Below, piece after piece: positions 8,601-16,608 of a stretch of DNA of 54,787 nt; within the stretch, counting starts at the first letter, position 1, and each line of letters starts with the position of its first letter. The stretch lies in assembly GCA_022827185.1 (NCBI GenBank), contig JAJDTM010000006.1:1-54787 (forward strand). The letters run 5' to 3'. The translations under genes and the position numbers were made by a program. The stretch comes from Candidatus Poribacteria bacterium (lineage in GTDB: Bacteria; Poribacteria; WGA-4E; WGA-3G). A model generated the notes under the pieces. The model ran no database searches and was not told the origin of the DNA. It worked only from the letters and a program-made list of their open reading frames with translations.

Positions 8601-8697
8601 CGATGGCAAAACACTTGTCAGTACCGGGCATGATGGGACAATTCTTGTGTGGGATTGGGATAAAATCACCAAAAACTTGCCTGTAAGGGATGAATAA
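5674..8697 (+). CDS. Membrane-tethered ECF sigma factor fused to WD40 beta-propeller
   Basis: The 1007-aa product joins three parts. Residues about 17-88 are sigma region 2 (EELTQDVFLKAYQRL, SFASWLYVIASN) and 130-178 are region 4 (LYYFGEMTCREISEFLGVSVGAIKSRLDRAR). A single membrane segment (about 221-240, PWAIVASTVAAVFLMLGIG) and a Gln/Asn-rich linker follow. From about 325 there are 13 'FSPDG'-type WD40 blades, with the best blades (LWDTG, GH..IN.LAFSPDG) in the middle. The sigma half should be cytoplasmic and the propeller extracytoplasmic, matching the exported paralogues downstream. Such fusions are known in planctomycete-like ECF groups, where the extension replaces a separate anti-sigma factor. 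An ATCGGAGG site precedes ATG 5674. The next WD40 gene starts 27 bp later, so the two are probably co-transcribed. Release of the sigma by proteolysis is inferred. Confidence 0.88.
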   Translation: MNNTDTALIHRTLDGDDNAFAELVKKYQKQVHALIWRKMGDFHIAEELTQDVFLKAYQRLATLKKPQSFASWLYVIASNDSSTWLRKKRLWTQSLEDTSGTQLEKATYSGYVIAENERAAAEAQRDVVKKLLAKLQESERTVMTLYYFGEMTCREISEFLGVSVGAIKSRLDRARHRLEKEEPMIREALEHFQLTPHLTENIMREIARTKPIAPSGGKPFVPWAIVASTVAAVFLMLGIGNHQYAIHFQQPYSFDATSDMTVELIEAPLVANLVSKSNARTQLGNANAPNQSNTPKQQPSDAPALYAEAQTDEITKDYTQWALPKEAKKRFGKGSINALQFSPDGTQLAVGSKIGIWLYDVETGKELSLFEGMCQSLAFSPDGHFLASGGGRFRGKELQLWEIATGQKVPLIDGQPSASALRFSEDGETLVSLGNQGDSIGTLDVKTRRGNVMNIKERSGDETEHRHTPELYALTHDKFAVGGTEGKIELWNTTTGKKLFTLRGHPEKIQVPPFEVIDEKLQVELIPMDQVNFVSALAFSFDGTLLASGSADTTVRLWDTGTSNEVAILQKHTGFINVLAFSPNGKMLASGSTDKTVMLWDTGTGELLTTLTGHINSINTLAFSPDGSTLASGSTDGTIRFWNTETGDLLPPRITEHTKWVKVAFSKDDTTLAGVNFKGVITFWDLKTLLKTGSQTIGDPDFLMISAFSPDGTKFASIAGTGTTWVSDQVIRLIDVSTGHELASLAEPSGGAVSHLTFAPDGKTVAYGRSHKIILQNIETGKSLDISLLDENNVENNHHNANVKDVLEIPPGFLVLPQGVMPHQIPQISTFAFSPDGRKLVSGTLGGKVQMWNSETGDPLAPLLPGEDPDNGTARKELDNFIITYQEPIIALAFSPDGVLLAVGSNKRIRMMGSQKQTRLKEVPHGSTALVFSPDNTMLITGLRFGGIELWDLATGDKLTTLDGHTEQVETLKFSPDGKTLVSTGHDGTILVWDWDKITKNLPVRDE

Positions 8698-8724
8698 TAC
8701 TCATTTGCTAAAGGAGATTCTCGC

Positions 8725-11688
8725 ATGTCTGGACGAGAAAAGCAGATAATTGTCGCGTGCGTCCTCTATCTTATGACCTGCATACTGCTATTTGCTGAAG
8801 CGCGAGCAGACGAAACCGTTGACAATTACCCGCAGTGGGAACTACCAAAAGCAGCGAAAGCGCGTCTGGGAAAAGGAGATATTAACGCGATCCAGTTCTC
8901 ACCCGACGGCACGCAACTCGCAGTCGCAACAGACATCGGTGTGTGGCTATATGATGCCAAAACAGGCAAGGAAAAGTCTCTGTTCGGTGGAATATGTGGA
9001 TTACTCGCCTTTTCACCTGATGGTCGTTTCCTTGTCAGCGGTGGTGCCGACTACTTTTCCAATCTCGGTGGGAGCCGTTGGGAAAAGGGCATCGAATTGT
9101 GGGAGATCGCTACGGGTCAGCAAGTGTTGTTCCCTGATATGCCGCCTGCTGCTGCGGTGCTGCGTTTTTCGGAAGATGGCAAGACACTCATCAGTTTAAG
9201 TAAATCAAGAGACACGATAAGTCGGTTAGATATTGAAACAGGTAAGCAGACTGTCCGCAAATTAGGAGAACGACCGGGTTACGTGCATCTTGAAGTCTAC
9301 GCGCTCACAGAAGATAAAATCGCGATTGGCATGTATAACGGAGACATCGAATTATGGGATACAACGACTGGCAAGAGGCTATCCACGCTCAGAGAAAATG
9401 TAGCGCAGATTGAGTTCTTAGGTAAAGTGATACCGCCGCCAGAGGACAATAGTGTTTTCGTCTTGGAATTTTCATCCGACGGCACACAACTCGCCAGTGT
9501 GAGTAACGATGCAACAATCCAATTATGGGATACTACCCACAACGACAAACCGATCACGATCCGAAATCATATAGGCGAACCAACGGCGTTGGCATTTTCT
9601 CCAGATGGAAAAATTCTTGCTAGTGGCATTGACGAGACGTTGATCCAATTGTGGGATACCCCTACTGGCAAATGGCTTACTACTTTTACAGGTCATATGA
9701 GTTACATTGACGCGTTAGCGTTTTCACCGGATGGCACCACGCTGGCGAGTGCAAGTTCGGATGGCACTATTCGGTTTTGGGATATTGAGACGCGGAACCC
9801 GCTATCTACCGTTATCACTGGACATATAGCATCCTTAAGGGCATCAACGTTTTTCAAAGAGAGTTCCACGATTGCGAGTATCGGATATAGCGGAATCATC
9901 ACGCTCTGGGATCTAAATACCTTCCAAAAGACGACACTCCAGACCAAAATGACGCTCGAGATGACAAGGCTTCGGAATTGGTATCCGGATTTAGCATTTT
10001 CGCCGGATGGAACGAAACTCGTCAGTTTCGGCTCAGAGATCCCCGCGCCCGAACTGGGACGAGATTATGTCCTTCGATTGACGGATGTCAGCACGGGACG
10101 CGAATTAGTGTCTATTGCTGGGGGTGCTTCAGACCTGACGTTTTCGCCTGACGGGAAAACTGTAGCTGGCAAGCGTTCAGGGATGATTCGCTTGTGGGAC
10201 ACAGAGACGGGCAAAACACTTGATGTTTCTCTCTTAGATCCGAACGATGACCGGAAGGAACGGCACCAGCCCCTAATCAGAACTTTGGAATTCTCACCAG
10301 ACGGTAGAAGACTTGCAGGTGGCACCATGGGTGGAGACGTTCAGATGTGGGATACGGAAACCGGAGAGGCACTCACTTCCTTTTTTGCGGAAGAACCGCC
10401 GGTAGATCATAGTTATCGGGATCCCATTATGGATTTGGCGTTCTCTTCAGACGGTTCTCTGCTTGCTGTCGGGAGTATGAAAGCGTTACGTTTGTTGGGA
10501 AATTTGAAACAGATCGGTTTCAAGGAAATATCCTACGGTGCCGAAGTCTGGGGCAATACATTACTGTTTTCACCAGATGATACCGTCCTTGTTATCGGAC
10601 TTATACAAAGTGGTGGCGTTGAGTTATGGGACCTGACAACCGGCGAAAAACTCACAACACTTGATGGACACACGAATAGGGTCCAGACGCTGGCATTCTC
10701 ACCGGATGGCAAAATGCTCGTTAGCGCGGGCGGAGATGGCACCGTGCTTCTGTGGGACTGGGACGAAGTCCTCACGACCGCACGGGAGACGGATAAAAGC
10801 GCGCAACTTCCGAACAAAGAACCGCGTTCGGAAACGGTGTTGAAATTTGTCGAACAGACGGCAGAAAACGAGGCAAACGCACGTCATATCTCGACATTAG
10901 AGCGGACCTATCTCGAAAACAAGTGGAAAGGTGCGTTGGAACAATTCAAGAATGACTTAGCCTCTACACCCTTCGGCGGGCGTGAACGCGATGTATTCGC
11001 ACAGATTGTCCAAATGGGAAAAAACATCAAGGACAAAGCAGGTTATGTTGATATGTTGCATCAATTGATGGATGCCATACCTGATAACCTGAGCGTTCAA
11101 CTCAACACGCACTTTGTGTTGGCGGGATTCTATCGTGACAATGGTATGTCTGAAAAGGCAGAAGCGCATATCCAAAAAACCGGTTTCATTACTGAAGATA
11201 AATGGCTGATCCTGGGTCCATTTGATAATACTGGCGGGATCGGTTACAATACGGCTTATATTCCTGAAAACGCAACGCAGATTGATACAACAAAAAAGTA
11301 TGAGAGCATAGTGGAACAGATACGTTGGCAAAAAAGCGAAGACGATACGCTCAACGGCTATATCAGTCTCGGAGATGATGTTGATTGGGGTGTCGCTTAT
11401 GCATTCGCAACTGTTACCTCTCCTGAAGCACGGAAGGTCCAATTCCGATTCGACAGCGACGACCAAGGGAAAGTATGGCTTAATGGCGAACAGGTATTCA
11501 AACATACCAAAGCCTTTTCTGCGGAAATTGATAACTACATTATTCCGGTGACGCTCAAATCAGGTAAAAACAATATCCTCGTCAAAGTCTGCGAAGAAAC
11601 GCAAGGGTGGGGATTCTATCTGCGGATTACCGATACTGACGGAAAACCGTTTGAAGATCTGAAAATCAGTTCCTCAGAAGCGAATTAA
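8725..11688 (+). CDS. Exported WD40 protein with TPR/beta-sandwich C-terminal module
   Basis: The 987-aa product starts with a signal peptide (about 1-28, ending LLFAEARADE). About 13 WD40 blades follow, up to residue 682 (VLLWDWDEV). The C-terminal 300 residues differ from the other WD40 paralogues: a helical TPR-like stretch (ENKWKGALEQF; GMSEKAEAHIQ) leads into a beta-sandwich beginning WLILGPFDNTGG near 827. This ends with KVWLNGEQVF and ILVKVCEETQGWGFYLRITD, a layout like carbohydrate-binding or PA14-like modules. The same module ends two giant TPR proteins here, with roughly 90 percent base identity to the first over a 57-base stretch. AAAGGAG precedes the ATG. It probably acts in the periplasm or at the cell surface as a binding scaffold; the ligand is unknown. 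Confidence 0.85.
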   Translation: MSGREKQIIVACVLYLMTCILLFAEARADETVDNYPQWELPKAAKARLGKGDINAIQFSPDGTQLAVATDIGVWLYDAKTGKEKSLFGGICGLLAFSPDGRFLVSGGADYFSNLGGSRWEKGIELWEIATGQQVLFPDMPPAAAVLRFSEDGKTLISLSKSRDTISRLDIETGKQTVRKLGERPGYVHLEVYALTEDKIAIGMYNGDIELWDTTTGKRLSTLRENVAQIEFLGKVIPPPEDNSVFVLEFSSDGTQLASVSNDATIQLWDTTHNDKPITIRNHIGEPTALAFSPDGKILASGIDETLIQLWDTPTGKWLTTFTGHMSYIDALAFSPDGTTLASASSDGTIRFWDIETRNPLSTVITGHIASLRASTFFKESSTIASIGYSGIITLWDLNTFQKTTLQTKMTLEMTRLRNWYPDLAFSPDGTKLVSFGSEIPAPELGRDYVLRLTDVSTGRELVSIAGGASDLTFSPDGKTVAGKRSGMIRLWDTETGKTLDVSLLDPNDDRKERHQPLIRTLEFSPDGRRLAGGTMGGDVQMWDTETGEALTSFFAEEPPVDHSYRDPIMDLAFSSDGSLLAVGSMKALRLLGNLKQIGFKEISYGAEVWGNTLLFSPDDTVLVIGLIQSGGVELWDLTTGEKLTTLDGHTNRVQTLAFSPDGKMLVSAGGDGTVLLWDWDEVLTTARETDKSAQLPNKEPRSETVLKFVEQTAENEANARHISTLERTYLENKWKGALEQFKNDLASTPFGGRERDVFAQIVQMGKNIKDKAGYVDMLHQLMDAIPDNLSVQLNTHFVLAGFYRDNGMSEKAEAHIQKTGFITEDKWLILGPFDNTGGIGYNTAYIPENATQIDTTKKYESIVEQIRWQKSEDDTLNGYISLGDDVDWGVAYAFATVTSPEARKVQFRFDSDDQGKVWLNGEQVFKHTKAFSAEIDNYIIPVTLKSGKNNILVKVCEETQGWGFYLRITDTDGKPFEDLKISSSEAN

Positions 11689-11768
11689 TCGTTATAACTT
11701 AAATCGTGATCTAAGATTCTTAGAGTTCCGATAATTCCGACTTGAAAGCCTAACAGCACATCAAATAA

Positions 11769-11796
11769 TGCACCCATCCTGACTTCAATACGCGTC
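11769..11796 (+). promoter_or_regulatory. ECF-type promoter before the zinc-ribbon WD40 gene
   Basis: TGCACCC (11769-11775), a 17-bp spacer and CGTC (11793-11796) match the box pair before the sigma-WD40 gene. The bases after it (GTAACACC, AAACAT, TCG) are shared with the copy at 41050. It lies in the 153-bp spacer between the second and third WD40 genes. Confidence 0.55.
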
Positions 11797-11841
11797 ACTA
11801 ATAAGTAACACCACAAACATTTCGCTCAAGGAGATCCTTAC

Positions 11842-14277
11842 ATGTTTGGACGAAAACGGCACACAACTGCCGCGTGTGTTGCCCTATGCTTCTTCATAGC
11901 CTGTGCACTACTATTCGCAGAGACACGAGCAGACGAGTCAGTCAAAGATTACAGACGGTGGGCATTGCCGAAAGCGGCGAAAACACGATTAGGAAAAGGA
12001 AGCATTAGAGGTATCCAGTTTTCACCCGATGGCGCGCAACTCGCGGTGAGTAGTAATATCGGTGTGTGGATTTACAATGTCCAATCAGGTAAAGAAATAT
12101 CTCTGTTCACAGGAATATGTGGTGCTGTTACATTTTCACCCGATGGTCGTTTCCTCGCACACGGTGGTGGAGACTTCTATTCCAGTTTTGGGGACAGTCG
12201 TTGGGCAAAGGGAGTCGAGTTGTGGGAAATAGCTACTGGCAAGGAAGTGCTATTTCCCGATATGCCACCTGCTGCTGCGTTAGAATTTTCCGAAGATGGT
12301 AAGACACTTGTTAGTTTGGATAAGTCAAGAGAGACTATTAGCAGGTTAGATGTTGAAACCGGAAAGAGAACTGAGAATAAATTGGGAGAACGGCCGGGTT
12401 ACATTCATCTTGAAACCTACGCGCTGGTGCCAGATAAACTCGCCATTGGAATGGACAACGGGATAATTGAGTTGTGGAATACTACGACTGGTAAGAAGTT
12501 ATCCACTATCAGAGAACGCCCAGAGCAGATTAAATTACCGGGTCGACGGGCACCAGAGAACAACAAGGCTTTAGTGTTAGCATTTTCACCCGATGGCACG
12601 CGCCTCGCGAGTGGAAATCGGGATTCAACCCTCCAATTATGGGACACTACCACCCCTCACGCGCCGATCACCCTCCGAAAGCATACCGGCTGGGCAACTG
12701 CGTTAGCATTCTCGCCGGATGGAAAAACACTCGCCAGTGGAGGCACCGATAATATCGTGCAACTGTGGAACACTGTCACGGGTGAATCGCTTGCCACTTT
12801 CACAGACCATATCAGCGATATCAAGGCATTAGCGTTTTCACCAGATGGAACCACACTTGCGAGCGGAAGTTCAGATGGTACCATCAGGTTTTGGAATACA
12901 GAGACAAGGAATTCACTATCTACGCATATCACTGATCATATAGCAAAATTGGAGGCAGTGACTTTCCTTAAAGACAGTTCAACGCTGGCAAGTGTTGGGC
13001 AAGATGGGCTCATTACGCTTTGGGACCTGGAGACCTCCGAAAAAATCACGCGCCAGACTCAAAATACGATTGAGAGAACTCTGGTCGCACATTGGTTATG
13101 GCCTTTCGTTTTTTCACCGGATGGTACAAAACTCGCCACTTTGGTGGCAGACCCCAATTCGCTTGAAGAACGGCCCCTCAACGAGGTAGTAACTCGTTTG
13201 ATTGATGTCAGCACTGGGCGTGAATTGGCAACCTTTCCTGGCGGCGGCGGAGATATGACCTTTTCACCCGACGGAAAAATCTTAGCCTACAGCCGCCGCG
13301 CCAATAAAATTCACCTGTTGAATACAGAAACAGGTGAAACTGTTGATATATCTCTCTCAGATCCGAACGATGTCCCTGAAAACCCCCGCCGACCTGGCAT
13401 CAGAGCGTTGGTATTCTCTCCGGACGGGAAAAAACTGGTTAGTGGCACTAAGGGTGGAAAGGTTCAGATATGGGATGCAGAAACCGGAATTGCGTTAACT
13501 TCTTTCTTTGCGGAAGAACCTCCGATAGATGAGCGATATCGGGATCCTATCGTAACTTTAGCCTTCTCTCCAGATAGATCCCTGCTCGCTGTTGGAAGTG
13601 TGAAACGGATCCGTCTGTTAGGCAGCCCGAAACAACCCCATTTTAAGGAAGTGTCGTACGGTGAGGATGTGTGGGGCAGAGCAATGGTGTTTTCACCAGA
13701 TAATAGCGTAATTGTTAGGGGTCTTAAAGCGGGCAGGATTCAGCTGTGGGATGTCACTACCGGAGACAAACTCACCGTGCTTGATGGGCATACAACTACA
13801 GTAAGAACACTGGAGTTCTCCGCTGATGGCAAAACGCTCGTCAGTGCGGCAGAAGATGGTACAATTCTCTTGTGGGAGTGGGACGAAGTCCTCACGACTA
13901 CAAATGCAAAACCCCTTGAAGAAAGAAAGAATACAATGAAACAGGCTTTTCTTAGTGAAGCTGAAAAAGACACTACCCCGAAAATGCCTTACAAGGAACT
14001 GTGTGATATGGTAGGTGCTGCATACGAACTCGAAGATGTTCTAAACGAATACGGTGTATTTCCTGATAATTTGGGAAAAAGCACATGCCCCAAATGCGCA
14101 AGTTCCGAATTTATACTGATGTTATATGTTCCAACAGGTAGACATGAAGTGTGGTGCTGTATGGATTGTAAAGACGGTGCCTTCGATGTTGTTGAGTTTG
14201 TGGCATGGATGGAAGGCACTGACGATCACCGTGGTGTTGCGATGCGTTTAGCGGAACGCGCGGGGCTACTTGAATAG
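11842..14277 (+). CDS. Exported WD40 protein with C-terminal CHC2-like zinc ribbon
   Basis: The 811-aa product begins with a signal peptide (about 1-30, CALLFAETRADES). Thirteen WD40 blades, collinear with the neighbouring paralogues, run to about residue 683. The tail is unique: ELCDMVGAAYELEDVLNEYG, then CPKC (C749, C752) and VWCCMDCKDG (C772/C773, C776), then FDVVEFVAWMEG and AMRLAERAGLLE. This closely follows the N-terminal CHC2 zinc domain of DnaG-type primases, including the helix that usually reads DVIDFV..xEG and LAERAGI. CHC2 domains normally act on nucleic acid in the cytoplasm, so its position on an apparently exported propeller is odd. Coding is uninterrupted across the junction. 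CAAGGAG precedes the ATG. The next WD40 gene begins 50 bp downstream. Confidence 0.82.
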   Translation: MFGRKRHTTAACVALCFFIACALLFAETRADESVKDYRRWALPKAAKTRLGKGSIRGIQFSPDGAQLAVSSNIGVWIYNVQSGKEISLFTGICGAVTFSPDGRFLAHGGGDFYSSFGDSRWAKGVELWEIATGKEVLFPDMPPAAALEFSEDGKTLVSLDKSRETISRLDVETGKRTENKLGERPGYIHLETYALVPDKLAIGMDNGIIELWNTTTGKKLSTIRERPEQIKLPGRRAPENNKALVLAFSPDGTRLASGNRDSTLQLWDTTTPHAPITLRKHTGWATALAFSPDGKTLASGGTDNIVQLWNTVTGESLATFTDHISDIKALAFSPDGTTLASGSSDGTIRFWNTETRNSLSTHITDHIAKLEAVTFLKDSSTLASVGQDGLITLWDLETSEKITRQTQNTIERTLVAHWLWPFVFSPDGTKLATLVADPNSLEERPLNEVVTRLIDVSTGRELATFPGGGGDMTFSPDGKILAYSRRANKIHLLNTETGETVDISLSDPNDVPENPRRPGIRALVFSPDGKKLVSGTKGGKVQIWDAETGIALTSFFAEEPPIDERYRDPIVTLAFSPDRSLLAVGSVKRIRLLGSPKQPHFKEVSYGEDVWGRAMVFSPDNSVIVRGLKAGRIQLWDVTTGDKLTVLDGHTTTVRTLEFSADGKTLVSAAEDGTILLWEWDEVLTTTNAKPLEERKNTMKQAFLSEAEKDTTPKMPYKELCDMVGAAYELEDVLNEYGVFPDNLGKSTCPKCASSEFILMLYVPTGRHEVWCCMDCKDGAFDVVEFVAWMEGTDDHRGVAMRLAERAGLLE

Positions 14278-14327
14278 CGTATGTTCTTTTTCTAACATAG
14301 GTACTTTTTGCGCAAGGGGATTCTCGC

Positions 14328-16364
14328 ATGCTTAGACGAGAAAAGCAAATAATTGGAGTGTGCGTTCTATATCTTATGGCTTACACATTACCATTTGCAG
14401 AAGCACAAACAGAGGAATCCATGAAAGATTATTCAAAATGGGAGCTGCCGAAAGCGGCGAAAATGCGTTTGGGGAAGGGTGGCATTAATGATATGCAGTT
14501 TTCACCCGACGGCACACAACTCGCGGTCGGTAACGATATGGGGATATGGCTTTATGACACGAAAACGGGTAAAGAGATTTCACTATTTCCAGGGATATGT
14601 GAATCCCTCGCTTTTTCACCCGATGGTCGCCTTCTTACAAATGGCGGGTTTGGTAAACTTTGGGGCAAGGAACTTCACTTGTGGGAAATAACCACCCGCA
14701 GGAAAATCTCATCCACCAGTGAATCTCGTCCTGCTACAGCGTTGCGTTTCTCTGAAGATAACAAAACGCTTGTCAGTGTGGACAGCTGGGGTGCTACAAT
14801 TAGCAGGTTAGATATTGAAACAGGCGAGAGGGATGTGACAAATCTTGAAGGGCAACCCGACTCCTTGGGACATATTATCGAAGTCTATACGTTTACGCAT
14901 GATAGCGTTGCAGGTGGAAAAAGGGACGGTAAGATCCGTTTGTGGGACACAACGACTGGTAAAAAACTAACCACTCTCAACGGACATGCCGTAGAGAATC
15001 AGGATCCGTCGCTCGACACATACGTGCTGGCTTTGGCGTTTTCGCCTGACGGCACGCGACTTGCCAGTGGGAGTACGGATACAACGGTACGATTATGGGA
15101 TACCGCCACCATCAACGGCGCACCAATCACGCTCCGAAAACATACCGGTTGGACAAACGTGTTAGCATTCTCTCCAGATGGAAAGATGCTCGCCAGCGGC
15201 AGTACCGATAAAACAGTGCAGTTGTGGAACGCTGTGACAGGCGAGCTGCTCGCAACGTTTACCGGACATCTAAGCAGTATTGCTGCGCTAACGTTCTCAC
15301 CGGATGGCAGCACACTCGCAAGTGGAAGTACAGATGGCACCATCCGGTTCTGGGATATCGCCACTGGAGATCCACTGTCAAACCTTATCACTGGACACAC
15401 ACAGTGGGTGAAAGCTCTGACTTTTTTTCAAGATAGTTTGACACTCGTTAGCGTTGCGTTTAACGGCACGATTAACTTTTGGGATCTAAAGACATCAGAA
15501 AAAACTGCTGTCCAGATGGAAGGAGATCGGGATTTGTTACTCGGTTTAGCCTTTTCGCCGGATGGCACAAAACTCGCCAGCGTCGGCACAAAAGGCGATG
15601 TGTTCTTTGCAGCAGGTTTCGGAGGCTCGATTTCTACACCAATGTCAGATGAATTGATTCGTATAACGGATGTCAGGACCGGACGTGAGTTGACAAAGAC
15701 GAATGGACATGGTCCACTTTTGGCTTTTTCACCCGATGGAAAAACGGTCGCCTTTAACCGGGGTGTTAGCATTCGCTTGTGGGATACGGAGACTGGTAAA
15801 ACGCTCGAGATTTCCCTTGTAGATCCGAGCGATATATATAATGCATCACTGAATGATACAAGCGAAGCTTTAGCATTCTCACCCGACGGGAAAAAGCTCG
15901 TTAATGGAACTTGGGGAGGAGATGTTCATCTGTGGAACCCGAAAACCAGAGAGGCACTAACTACCTTCTTTAGAGCAGAGCCCCAGGAAGGTCATCACGG
16001 TCGGGATACTATTAGGGCTTTGGCATTCTCTTCAGATGGGACAATGCTTGCTGTGGGAAGTGACACACATATACGCATTCGGTTGTTAGCGGGTGAAAGA
16101 CAGATCGGTTTTAAGAACGTCCGCGGTCAAAGCGAGGTATTGGTGTTTTCACTGGACTCCACCGTACTTGTCATTGGGCGTAGAAATGGCGAGATTGAGT
16201 TATGGGATATTACAACTGGAGACAAACTTACCACACTTGAAGGGCACACTGGACCGGTGGAGACACTGGTCTTTTCTCCCGATGGCAGAACGTTGGTCAG
16301 CACCGGACAGGATGGTACAATTCTCGTCTGGGATTGGGATGAAGCCCTCAAAGACTCACCGTAA
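14328..16364 (+). CDS. Exported WD40 protein without C-terminal extension
   Basis: The 678-aa product has a signal peptide (about 1-27; its start, MLRREKQIIGVCVLYLM, is nearly the same as that of the second WD40 gene). It carries the same 13 FSPDG-type blades and ends directly after the last blade (ILVWDWDEALKDSP). Shared blade order and leader sequence point to recent tandem duplication. Just beyond the stop codon, and still in frame, lies an 18-base remnant of the C-terminal module found in the second WD40 gene, so the tail was probably lost by deletion. GCAAGGGG precedes the ATG. It is likely co-transcribed with the zinc-ribbon WD40 gene. It presumably binds protein partners outside the cytoplasm. 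Confidence 0.85.
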   Translation: MLRREKQIIGVCVLYLMAYTLPFAEAQTEESMKDYSKWELPKAAKMRLGKGGINDMQFSPDGTQLAVGNDMGIWLYDTKTGKEISLFPGICESLAFSPDGRLLTNGGFGKLWGKELHLWEITTRRKISSTSESRPATALRFSEDNKTLVSVDSWGATISRLDIETGERDVTNLEGQPDSLGHIIEVYTFTHDSVAGGKRDGKIRLWDTTTGKKLTTLNGHAVENQDPSLDTYVLALAFSPDGTRLASGSTDTTVRLWDTATINGAPITLRKHTGWTNVLAFSPDGKMLASGSTDKTVQLWNAVTGELLATFTGHLSSIAALTFSPDGSTLASGSTDGTIRFWDIATGDPLSNLITGHTQWVKALTFFQDSLTLVSVAFNGTINFWDLKTSEKTAVQMEGDRDLLLGLAFSPDGTKLASVGTKGDVFFAAGFGGSISTPMSDELIRITDVRTGRELTKTNGHGPLLAFSPDGKTVAFNRGVSIRLWDTETGKTLEISLVDPSDIYNASLNDTSEALAFSPDGKKLVNGTWGGDVHLWNPKTREALTTFFRAEPQEGHHGRDTIRALAFSSDGTMLAVGSDTHIRIRLLAGERQIGFKNVRGQSEVLVFSLDSTVLVIGRRNGEIELWDITTGDKLTTLEGHTGPVETLVFSPDGRTLVSTGQDGTILVWDWDEALKDSP

Positions 16365-16369
16365 TATAA

Positions 16370-16387
16370 ATGGCTTAATGGCGAACA
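16370..16387 (+). other. 18-bp scar of the C-terminal beta-sandwich module
   Basis: The 18 bases ATGGCTTAATGGCGAACA are identical to 11475-11492 inside the second WD40 gene, where they encode WLNGE. Here they stand two codons after the TAA of the fourth WD40 gene and in the same reading frame (TAA-TAT-AAA-TGG-CTT). This looks like the residue of a deletion that removed about 240 codons of tail. Confidence 0.65.
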
Positions 16388-16406
16388 CGAGAAGTCCGGA
16401 TTATGT

Positions 16407-16435
16407 TTGCACAGTAATTTAGATTGTGCTATACT
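16407..16435 (+). promoter_or_regulatory. Sigma-70-type promoter for the giant TPR operon
   Basis: TTGCAC at 16407-16412, a 17-bp spacer and TATACT at 16430-16435, about 170 bp before the ATG at 16609. No ECF-type box was seen here, so the TPR genes may be expressed independently of the WD40 genes. Confidence 0.6.
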
Positions 16436-16608
16436 ATGATGTTATAAAGATATTGATATTTCCTACCAAAAACGAAGTCCGTAAACATAACTTAACGTAA
16501 ACCCCCTTTTGCAGTGCTATAGGTTGTTGTTCAGAGTAGATAGTTCCGCGTGTTAAAATCTAAGTTTTTCGGGTAATGCTGCGCGTTTTTTCCAAGGAGG
16601 CATCCTTT

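Noticed and set aside
14999..15400. Minus-strand frames with repeated SGENAN and LPLAS peptides in the WD40 genes
   Set aside because: These peptides are the reverse-strand reading of the recurrent FSPDG/LASGS codons, so they repeat with the blades and do not mark a real gene.
16576..16608. Upstream in-frame ATG of the first TPR gene
   Set aside because: It would place 11 charged residues before a good signal peptide and lacks a ribosome site, whereas ATG 16609 has CCAAGGAGG at the right distance.
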